Source: Antedon mediterranea (Eukaryota > Echinodermata > Crinoidea > Comatulida > Antedonidae). Taken from it: a DNA stretch of 64,000 bases. The number at the start of each line of letters is the position of its first letter. Position 1 is the stretch's first letter. The notes below the pieces were generated by a model. That model did no database searches, was not told the DNA's origin, and saw only the letters and a list, made by a program, of their open reading frames with translations. The stretch is from NCBI RefSeq assembly GCF_964355755.1, contig NC_092680.1:7231001-7295000 (forward strand), written 5' to 3'. The position numbers and the translations under genes were made by a program. Positions 21,601 to 30,900 of this stretch are shown here, piece by piece.

Positions 21601-24600
21601 ATTTTTTGAGAAAATGTGTCATTAAAGTGAATATAAAAACATATATTTAAAACATTTTGACACCAAAATTAATTATCTGTGACAAGTGGTTCTCGAGATA
21701 TAGGGTAATTATAAAAAAGGCTTAGATGGCCGAATTTCGCTTGGGATCCGCCATATTCGTAATCAGCAAGGTCGAAATATCCTAAATCAAGTGGATCCCA
21801 GCTTCTACCCAAAAATGCTTCTTGATTCGTTTTCTAGGCTGTTTTTTCAGAAATCTACTCTAGGCTAGGCCTAGGCCTATAATAAATAACATAGGGCTAG
21901 GCCTAGGCCTAGAAATTAAAAACAAAAATTAAGTACCTGTATTTCACAAAGTAATACAAAAAAAATATTAATGACAAGTTACTAAGTATCATTTGAATAT
22001 TACATCTTAAAAATGTAATTAAGGAAAGGGTATTTGGCTGTGTTTACATGCGGCGGTCACACACGCGATGCTTGCTAGAAGAGCTAGACCAGCTGCTGGG
22101 ATGGTGAGACTAGAGGACATGTTTTGTCACTAAATTTGGGTAACCAAATTGGTTGATTTTTTTCGGAGAAAAAAATTAATTAAAATTCCAAAGACAGAAG
22201 TGAAGCATCTTCCTCTAATTAATAAAAATAGGCCTACTTCTATTAAATTTTTTTTTCATTAACTATATTTTATACATTAAAATTGATTTGTTCAATAAAA
22301 GCAACCATTTGGTTGGTACTTGTTCTGGCTTAAAAGACTAGTTGAGGCATTTATCTGACACCGCACTGGATACACTGTGAGGTGGAATGGAAGTAAATTG
22401 GCACTTGAAAGCAAAGATCGTATAGCGCCACGTAGTGGCGCTCTTCGTGGCGCTATAGTATCTTTGCTTGAAAGCAGACAGGGGAATCCCCTTATTGGTG
22501 ACTTGACACGCTGATTTAAGGAGCGTGATTAGTTGCTCTCCTTCGTTAACGTTAACGAGGAACGTGATTGCGAAGGCGCTCTATAAAAATGATGGACTAC
22601 AAACAATTAGGCCAGTGGCTAGAGTATTTTAATAATGCATTTTAAAAGTCTAGGCCTAAATATTCTCTAGCCTAATTATTTACACACTAGACACCCGGGC
22701 TTGTTGGGTGGAAGATTGACTAACCCAGAGCAGTTTTAACTAGACATTGTACGCCGGACTAGTGAAATATCGAGCCCTGCTCATCGCGTGGGCCGCGACA
22801 GGGCAGGGTCCACTAGGCCTAGCCATAGCGCGGCTAGTGAGTGAACCTAGGCCTAGCATTTTTTTGGCAAATCTGTAAGTCGAAGTTCGCGTAACTCGAA
22901 TATTTATACCGGTCCCATTCGATTAGACTTAGGCGGAGTCGACTGTATTTATATGCCTAGTGTGTTATCATTATTGACATAATTTCATTTAACAACTAAA
23001 AGTCGTAGTTAGTTATGTCTCGGGTCACATTCTATGGTCACCGTACAGATAGGCTACTACATCAGTACTTCTATGAATGGATGACTAGTTGGTGACAAGA
23101 ACGCTAGTTGGTCATACCCAGTACCGTTTTGATTTTTACGATCTTTCGGGAAACCACCTCACGATGTTATTCTTCAAGTTAACGAACCGTGTACAGTATC
23201 AACAGTAACATTCATGGTTCTTTTCTAAATCTACTCTATGCCTAATATAAATTTGAGTCTTTGTGGGCATTCCAGTTAGGAACTAGGCCCTATTTAATAA
23301 AATTTGCAATGTTACCTCTAGGCCTACAATAAAATATAGTTTTCTTGTTTGATTGATAATGACTTTGTTATTTTGCTATCAATAAACAGCATGGTGACTC
23401 AAGTTGTACCGTATTTGATTTTGAAAGACTAAGGATACATCGCACGAATAAAGCCTGGTCCAAGTATAGTTAGCAGATATGGTTCCTGACAATATTTTGG
23501 CTTAAAAATCACAATGTTTAAACCAAAAAAGTTTTTTAATTTAATATTTGAGATTAATTTTAAATCCTTTGTGGATAAGCTGTTGAAAGAAAAGAAATTA
23601 TAATGATTTGTTAACGTTTTTCATCAACAGAAAGGTGTATGTTGGTAACCTAAGCTTTGAAACTACGGAAGGTCAGTTGGGTTTGTGTTTGCGGGTGCCT
23701 GAGGCCCTTGTCTGAAAGCCATCCGTACGAGAACATGAGAAAGAACGTTTCTTATTCCGATAAACTGTAATACGTCTACTCAAAATATTAGTCTGTATTT
23801 GCTCAGTTATACAAAAGTTCAGTTTGGTTTTTAATGAATATATTAAAGCATTCGTTTAGATCTCTATGCTTACAATAAAGGGCAGTAGAATTGTTTCTGA
23901 CCTGATAATGGATTACGATTTCAACTTTCTCATATTAAGACTAAAATCTAAAGTTCTCTTTGTTACGAATTGGTTGATGATAGAAATGGTTCCTTTTGTA
24001 CCCGATTTACACATATTTTTAATTGTTCACACCTAATGATTAATTTTCTTTGTTTGTATCTGTTCGAAATCAAATTGAGGATTCTTAAAATTAAGACAAT
24101 TACATTTTGCTTATACATTACTGTAATAGTGTAGAGCATGTGACGCATCATGAACCCTTAATTCTGGTCCTCAATTTTACGATTTCTCAATTTCACATAT
24201 AATAATTGAAATTTGAACATACATACTGTTACATATTTTGCAATAAGTTAGCACAGTTCAAACAAATATTTGTAAAATAGTTCAGTAGAAAAAAGTTTTG
24301 TGCGCTACTTCCTTTTGTTCTGTGTATAAAATTACTAATACTATAATATTTGTGTAAACCTTGTCACTGTATTAGGGACTTTACGAAACATGACGGTGCT
24401 CATGAATAATTTATGAATGAGCTCTATCAAAGTGGGCGGAGCTTATCGTGAAATTTTGCCGTCTTAACTTTTTGAGGATGATAAAGTTGCCATTTTCCCG
24501 TTTAAGGAGAACGAATAGTTCAAATTACACTTAAAAGTGGAAATTTCAAAACTCTAAAAATTATTTGAACTTCTTGTTTAACGATATAACATTTTTATTG

Positions 24601-26873
24601 GGTTAAAATGGCTGTGTTAAAAGCAATACATTCTGCGTGGCGTTTGAATGCGAGGCTCCTGCTAGGAAGGCCTATGCTGTTCTACCAGAGCCAAGCGATT
24701 CAAAAGGCCCCATGCCGCGAGACAGGAGAGGGAGAGAGATACTGCATCGGTCAACTTTGCACAAGGGTGCGTAACTAATAAAACGGCTATGTTGACTGAT
24801 CAGTGATATATGATTTTACGCTCTAGTGGACAGGATATTCGTCGTCCTCTAACCGTCGTGTTTCGTAAAGTCCCTATTGACTACACTGTGAAAGGGTTGC
24901 ATAAGAAACTTGTATTATTTTCCATGCAAGGTAGTGTACTAAATACACATTGTTAATTTTTGAAAAAATCCTTAATTGTTACAAATTTCGTTGACAATTT
25001 TTTTGCTGTCCTATCTAGTACAACTCTGCATTGTCTTTAATTCTTTAAAATCGAAATGGTAATGATGATAAATGGTTTATGTTGACATACTGTAGTACTA
25101 CTCTGAGCTTGTAGAATCGCCTGACATCCCATGCACATTTACTGTATACGTCGATAGGCAACCTCTTTAAATTAAACATTTATTGTACACTTCAAAAGTT
25201 TTGGTCTGAGGAGCTAAATATGACTGTATGCAATACATCTGCAATTACAAACAGAGTGGTTTCATTTGTAGAAATTGTTTTCACTGAACACACCGAAAAT
25301 TTAAGAAAGCCATGTTTACTGGTAAAGTTGTTAAATGTTTGAAAAGTTTAATTCTATTTTGGAAGAAGTCCATATTATTATTAACAATACAAATGAATAA
25401 TTGAAAAAAGAGGTTCGACTAAAAACAAGGTTCGAAAAGTAAAGAGATGATAATGAATGTAGTAGTTGGGTCCTCAAGTATTTATACTGTCTGTACCATA
25501 ATATAATTTTTGTTTTAACCTTTTTTTAATGTTAATACAGTATGTACTATATTTCATGAAAATTTGACGACTTAATGCAGAGTTGACTATACTGAACATA
25601 GTTGTGGATCTTTATGGCATGACGTATGTTGCCTAATAACAGCACAGTGCAATTAGAATTGTACTACTTGGTTTAATTAAGTTGCGTTTGATCATGCATT
25701 TGAAGCATTAGCTCTTTTTTGTAAGTAACTGTACGTTGTTTACATACTTTGGTTCATTAAAAAAAAAATGAACATTTGGTAAAAGCAGCAGTCATTTTCT
25801 TATGATGCTTGACACTTTTGTGCTTGCATTACTGCGTAAAAATCTTAGGAATACTCGCTTGTTTTACAATTATGTTTTATGAATCCTAATATATACATTA
25901 TTAAAACTACGTTCTTAAATCTATCAACCAAATATTTTCTTACAGACGATTTGCAATCTTCTTTCAAAGCCTTTGGGGAGGTCACCGAAGTAACTATTAT
26001 CCGAGATCGCGAAACTAACAGCAGTCGTGGTTTTGGTTTTGTAACATTTGACAATCCAGATGCCGCAAAGAAGTCGATTGACAGCGCAGATGTTGAGCTT
26101 GGTGGTAGGGTGGTAAGAATTTCTACTCTATGTTCTGTAGATAAATTATCTTTGTCAAATGTAAAAAAACAATCTAAATGTCAATAAATCCTTTAAATTG
26201 TCAAACTGCACACACATCTTAAGTTAAGTCAAGTTAATTGTAGATACATGTTTTTTTTTTACAGTTGAGAATCCAACCAGCAACGTCTCGTAGTGGCGGT
26301 GGTCGAGGAGGTAGGATTAAAAATGTTTAAATCTTGGCATGACTGAAAATGCATTATTAATATTTAATTGAGATTAATTCTCTGACGAAAGCATGCAAAA
26401 TATGCCATTTCCTGAATATACTATTTATAGTTTACTATTCTTTTCAACTTTATTCAGAATTGTATTTTTTGGCCCTGCTCTGGGTCCACTTTGAGTCCAA
26501 GGCCCCTTGGTTTGGCTAGTGAGCCCTCGTAGCCATTGCACCACTGGATATGTAGTTTATGATACGATTTTAGAAAAAAACTTTGCTTATATTTATTTCT
26601 CCATGCTTTATACAGTTCTTTATGTTTTTCCTTGCAGGTTATAGAGGAGGCGGCGGCGGCGGATATGGAGGCGGCGGAGGAGGATATGGAGGCGGCGGTG
26701 GAGGATATAGATCTAACGACAGAGGCTACAGTGGTGGTGGCGGCGGTTATGGAAATAGCCGGAGTAATTATGGAGGTGGTGGAGGAGGAAGATACAGCGG
26801 TGGCGGAGGAGGAGGATACAGCGGTGGCGGTGGAGGATACAGCGGTGGCGACTATGGGCAACAGCAGTGGTAA
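18686..26873 (+). CDS. Glycine-rich RRM RNA-binding protein, CIRBP/RBM3-like (copy B)
   Basis: This is the paralogue and mirror image of copy A. Exons are 18686-18705 (MGEPETG), 23631-23671 (KVYVGNLSF, RNP2), 25946-26112 (RGFGFVTF, RNP1), 26265-26310 (LRIQPATSRSGGGRG) and 26638-26873 (YGGGGGGY repeats, then SGGDYGQQQW and TAA). All borders are GT-AG with matching phase; the product is 169 aa. In the family such proteins bind RNA through the RRM and use the Gly/Tyr/Arg-rich tail for assembly and localisation. Intron 1 is about 4.9 kb and hosts a nested pair of DNA transposons. Intron 2 begins with the block conserved in copy A. If intron 2 were retained, the frame would run 14 codons and stop at 23713-23715; copy A keeps the same arrangement. 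Confidence 0.9.
18781..18985. repeat. AGGCCTAG/GTAGTA-rich low-complexity patch
   Basis: The palindromic heptamer-octamer TAGGCCTA and its neighbours (AGTAGTACTAGGCC, TACTACTACT) recur many times within about 200 bp just inside intron 1 of copy B. The motif is scattered through the whole window (for example 14410, 21860, 22800). Confidence 0.7.
21063..22778. mobile_element. hAT-like non-autonomous element nested in a pogo-like element
   Basis: Ends are AGGGCTCGATTTTTGAAATT and, mirrored, AATATCGAGCCCT, flanked on both sides by GCTCATC (21056-21062 and 22779-22785). The duplication is 7 bp, close to the 8 bp of hAT elements, and the ends resemble hAT termini. The interior holds three imperfect tandem segments of roughly 130-170 bp starting near 21256, 21425 and 21559 (each with AAGGTCAA and a CATTAGA/CATTAAAG-type motif). 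No transposase frame is seen. Confidence 0.65.
22413..22467. mobile_element. 55-bp foldback insertion with 8-bp flanking duplication
   Basis: A near-perfect hairpin (left arm with ATAGCGCCACG, right arm with CGTGGCGCTAT) has TTGAAAGC immediately on both sides (22405-22412 and 22468-22475). It looks like a tiny transposon remnant inserted inside the hAT-like element. Confidence 0.65.
23525..24215 (+). promoter_or_regulatory. Conserved intron block around exon 2 of copy B
   Basis: This is the counterpart of 15850-16560 in the minus-strand paralogue. Similarity starts about 105 bp upstream of exon 2 (ATATTTGAGATTA) and continues through the exon into intron 2 to about 24215. It is nearly identical at 23681-24020 and more diverged at the edges. 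Known analogues are conserved intronic elements of hnRNP and SR-protein genes that control their own splicing; applying that here is inference. Confidence 0.75.
24373..24876. mobile_element. 504-bp DNA transposon with 24-bp inverted ends
   Basis: It starts TAGGGACTTTACGAAACATG and ends with the mirror CGTGTTTCGTAAAGTCCCTA. The next bases (ACGGT/ACCGTC) also pair. The target duplication is unclear. It lies in intron 2 of copy B and is absent from copy A. It has no coding capacity. Confidence 0.75.
26455..26560 (-). repeat. SINE-like fragment related to 53220-53415
   Basis: It shares CCCTTGGTTT/CCCCTGGTTT, AGTGAG and TAGCCATTNCACCACTG with the element at 53220-53415. On the minus strand this gives CAGTGGTGCAATGGCTA, resembling a tRNA 5' half with A box. 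It lies in intron 4 of copy B. Confidence 0.5.
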
Positions 26874-27440
26874 ATTTATAGACCAAACTATGTTAGCAGT
26901 ATCATGGACGAGTCTTTGTAAAAAGTTCTTGGGAGGGAGTCTGGGGCATTTAAAAAAAGACTAGAAATCTTTCCATTGTATGTGTTTATATTTGTAGTAC
27001 TGGCCAGGTTTTCTTTGTCCTAAAAATAAGCATTAGTAATTATAGTACATTATATATGGTTTTCCATGAAAAAAATAACTTTACATGTCTAATGAACGTG
27101 TTCATTATCTAGTTTTAAATAAATTAATTTTGATACCCATTTTTACTTCACGACTGTATTTTAAAGCTTTGATAAATTACGGAATGGAATTTTCAGCTGT
27201 GTATTGTATAAATAGTATGCAACTAAAATAATGATGCATTTTTTTGGTTAAACATTCACATATGTATATACGGTTTACTTTGTTCTGCTGGGTTTGAATG
27301 TACTTGACTATTGATGGCAGTCTTCCACTGTGTCCGATCCCATATCAAATATTATTTCTTGTAGCTCTCGTATTCCATTAGTTTCCTTAACATGCTGTGT
27401 TTTCAAATAAATTTTGTTAAATGTATGCCTTTTTGTGTAG
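26874..27440 (+). other. 3' UTR of the plus-strand RNA-binding-protein gene
   Basis: It aligns with the inverted segment 9640-10253 of the paralogue, including a near-identical stretch around 27260-27330 (GTATATACGGTTTACTTTG, then TTGACTATTGATGGCAGTC). It ends with AATAAA at 27406-27411. Extended UTR conservation may reflect recent duplication, gene conversion or regulatory constraint. Confidence 0.75.
27406..27411 (+). terminator. Poly(A) signal, plus-strand RNA-binding-protein gene
   Basis: AATAAA in the context CAAATAAATTTTGTTAAATG, identical to the paralogue's signal at 9659-9664. Confidence 0.75.
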
Positions 27441-27991
27441 ATTCTCTTTTGTTTGTGAAGTACTGTAGTAATAATTGTATCGTAATACATTCATATTTGC
27501 AATTCATAAAAAGTCATCCGAGAGGAGGTACGATAAATTCAAAGTAGATATATTTTTTCACAAATTTGCATATAATTACCGATTTTAAAGTGCACACATT
27601 TTCCAGTTTAATAATAATAAATAACATTTATAAAGCGCAAGAGACAAAGGTTTCAAAGCGCTGTGTTTTCCAAGATCAGTGCAAGTAGTAGCGTGCGATT
27701 ATGCTTCTCTGAAGAGATGAGTTTTGAGTTTAGTTTTAAATGTGATAACAGATTAATAATGTGTTCTTTTGCAAATAAGTTAATAAATATCACAGAAAGA
27801 ACGGAAATCAACATTTTTACGCAATTTCTGAGCTTATTTAGTAGCACGGTACAGTATTTGAACAATATACATTTAATTTGTCGAATTTATTCTGAATTTA
27901 AGAAGGCCGACTTAGAAAACTGAAGACCGCCCTCTTTAATAATCAATTAGAGGAGGATCGTGATCCGCCGATGTGATGGTCTACCTATACA

Positions 27992-30226
27992 GTAATCTCT
28001 TCTTCCTCGGTCACATTTGCCTCATTTTAATACTGTATAATGTCACGCTAGGCTGAACAACACTCTCATGAATAATAAACGTTGATTACGTCGTACTATA
28101 CTGGGATTTTACCTCTTGAATATTCATAAATTTCACTTGCACTACAGTATTGGGCCGTAATTGTAATTGGATGGAAAAGATAAAACAAGATATTATTTAA
28201 TGTATCAAATTGAAATATTATGTAATGATTATTATGAATAAACTGGATTTTTCATTTTTCAATTTAAGTGCTTTCTTGAGAACAATTACCAAATTAAGTG
28301 ACATGAACACATATTCATCAATTTGATTTTGGGCTGCTGACAACGGTACCTAGCACTATTATTAAATAGGGTGTGAGTGTGAGATATTTATTCATCAAAT
28401 TGAACTTTCAGTCAGATTAGGCCTATACCTAATACACCTGTATTTCTTATGTATTTCTTCAATACAATTTTATTACAAGTCTAAAAGATTTGTCCGATAA
28501 AAAACACATTTTTTTAAATAAACAATTACTGAAATCAAACACATGTCATGTTTTCTAGGTAGGCTATATAACTATGGCCCTGTTCAGACCCATGGCGTTA
28601 GACCGTTTTAGCGTACGACGCTAAAAGAATGTGTGTCTGAACAGTTGGGGATTAGCGTACAACGCGTCGTACAACGGTTGTAGCGTTGTAGTGGAAAACG
28701 GTTGATAGTACCGTTTTAGCGTACGACGCTACTGTAAGTCAACGTTGTATCCAATCAGAACGTTTCCTGTTATGACGCGAAACAAGGTTTGACCTAGGCT
28801 GACATCTTGTATCGTCAATGTGTGAGATGGATTTCAATAACAAAAAGGCCAGAATAAATAAGGCCTAACTACACTACAAATACAACTGTTACAAAGGCTA
28901 CAAACTATTATCAACTGATTACCATTATATTATTTTCTAACAAATGACATAAATACATGCACCTTGTATTTAAACATAGGGACTACGATCCCATCCGCTT
29001 TTAGGCCTAGAGCCATTCACGCATTTCATTCAAGCTAAAAACTAGCGTGGGACATCAAGTCACTCATTCATCAAGGCAGACTAGACTGGACAAGTTTAAT
29101 GCTGAAAACCCCCTAACTACTAAAAAAATCAGTAAACAAACAAGGGGAGCTGTGTCCCTTTTATTAGCAAGTTAAGGGTTATTTTCAACCGACTGGACCA
29201 AAGAATATATATCTTGACTGGACTGGATAGACTAATCACAATCATTGTTTTCTTCATCATTACGAGGCCTGCTTTATTTTCGTAACACAAGAGCCTGGGG
29301 AAAATGTTTTTTACTACAAAATAAAAACAATAGAAACAGAAATTTGGCTTTACTATATTTTTCTTAAATAAATGCTGAGGTATGTTTTATTTACGGCAAA
29401 TTTTGTCATAATTGTAGGGCTGAGATCTAGGCCTATATACAGTGGAAATAATGATGAAAACACGTGGGTAAGAGCACATGAATATGCAACTAGAAACAAC
29501 CTGGATGACGTACTTCCGTTGTAACGATAATCGTACGCTATGGGTGGTCTGAACACCTCGTTTTTTTCTCTGCGGTTTGTAACGTGACCTTGATAGTAAC
29601 GTTGTACGCTAAAACGGTCTAACGCCATGGGTCTGAACAGGGCCTATAACTAAATAAAGAGAAATGGTACCCTTTACGGTGCCTTAATTATGACCTCATC
29701 ACATACATTTGGGATGAGTTAGTTTATGGAATTTAAATGACATCATGGCCCCTTTAAAATTGTTGTAGATGACAGAAACTTGAGTCACATTCCTAATCAT
29801 TTATATTATTATTAAGTGTCTTTAACATAGACATGGATACTTTATCACAACTTTATACAATAGTTACTATGTTCCTACAGTTCACCGGTCAAACTAATAC
29901 AATACATACAAATCTACAGTATCTTTTAAGATAATTGGTTCACACATACATACACATAGACAAAACCATACTAAAATTTTCACTAGAAGTGGTAATTTAA
30001 AAATTATTCGCCGCCTTTGAACCAATGAGGGCCAATATGAAATCTGAAAAATCCCAAATTTTTAACAAAACTGCATTTTAAATCCACCCTGGAGGATATT
30101 TTTGCTTTTAAAATTCCAGTTGTATAGTATGACGTAATCAACTGTTTATTATTCATGAGAGTGTTGTTCAGCCTTGCGTGACATATATTAAAATGAGGCA
30201 AATGTGACCGAGGAAGAAGAGATTAC
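27992..30226. mobile_element. DNA transposon with about 113-bp inverted ends, interrupted
   Basis: 27992-28104 and 30114-30226 are inverted copies, roughly 90% identical. Both run from GTAATCTCTTCTTCCTCGGT through CACTCTCATGAATAATAAAC to TGATTACGTC. The 2.2-kb whole encloses a second element at 28576-29644. The flanks show no convincing target duplication. No transposase frame is visible, so it is a non-autonomous long-TIR element. Confidence 0.75.
28576..29644. mobile_element. hAT-like element, perfect 41-bp TIRs and 8-bp TSD
   Basis: The left end GGCCCTGTTCAGACCCATGG continues for 41 bp and is matched perfectly by the inverted right end at 29604-29644. TATAACTA flanks both sides (28567-28574, 29645-29652), an 8-bp target duplication as in hAT elements; one extra T stands before the left end. 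Subterminal GCGTACGACGCTA-type palindromes repeat several times at 28613-28735. No transposase is present. Perfect TIRs suggest recent insertion. Confidence 0.85.
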
Positions 30227-30900
30227 CTTACTACACACGTGTAAGACTATGAGCATGCTGTCCGCTTATAACGTAACGATAGTGATACTACCAACCAGGC
30301 TATGCCAATATAGTACATACTTCTACTAGGCCCAGCTTAGTAGTATACTACTACTAGTAGGCGGGAGTAGGCTACTATACTACTAAACTAGGCCCATGTA
30401 ATACTAGACACAGCTAACTACAGATGAGATACTAGCTTTTAGGCCCTGTAGGGGCTATATGGGCTTACTCATCATAGTCTAGGGCCTGGCCTGAGTACTA
30501 AAGTACAGTACTAGTAGTTAACCCGTTAGTAGCCACCTATCTACAGTGCTAATGCATGCTGTTTCGCACACCTTATATTTCCATTCCAAGTGTTGAACTA
30601 ACTTTATTTTTGTGGATAGCAGCGCACCTCAAAACTACTTATTTTATAAGGAGAATCACATATTTTAAAGAAACATACTACAGAAGTATTAATATTATAA
30701 TTGTTTTTTGGGCCAGGCATTGTACTAAACTTTACTTGCCCATGTAATTGCCCATTTTGCTGATCGAGTTTTTCACCATAGATAGTGAATTTGGACAAAC
30801 TGTAGCAAAGCCTCCTTAACTTCTCCCTTATTTTTTTTTCCAGAAATTGTGGACGGGATTGTGGATGCTATTTCTAAATTTTTAAAAACCAATTTCAAAG

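Larger units (their letters stand above)
20526..22945. mobile_element. TA-flanked Tc1-mariner/pogo-like non-autonomous element, interrupted
   Basis: The left end is TA-CAGTCGACTCCGCGAAAGTC; the right end mirrors it as GACTTAGGCGGAGTCGACTG-TA. CAGT...ACTG termini and a TA duplication fit the Tigger/pogo group. Subterminal sequence also mirrors (AAGTCGAAATTCG against AAGTCGAAGTTCGCG). A second DNA transposon at 21063-22778 sits inside, leaving roughly 700 bp of the host element. No transposase frame is evident. Confidence 0.7.
27441..30842. other. Intergenic region between copy B and FASTK, mostly transposon
   Basis: This contains a 27600-27670 repeat stretch (AACATTTATAAAGCGCAAGA, then TTTCAAAGCGCTGTG) of a type common in marine invertebrate genomes, and the nested elements at 27992-30226. 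An AT-rich stretch follows with ACTAGTAGTA-type low complexity near 30325-30380. The last part (from about 30500) may carry the FASTK promoter. No gene is supported. Confidence 0.55.

Noticed and set aside
23890-23985. Possible C/D snoRNA in the conserved intron block (TGATGA and CTGA motifs)
   Set aside because: The CTGA comes before the TGATGA, the wrong order, and the paralogue lacks TGATGA because of a 3-bp deletion.
29353-29628. 91-aa minus-strand frame
   Set aside because: It lies in the hAT-like element and its inverted end, and shows no transposase motif.
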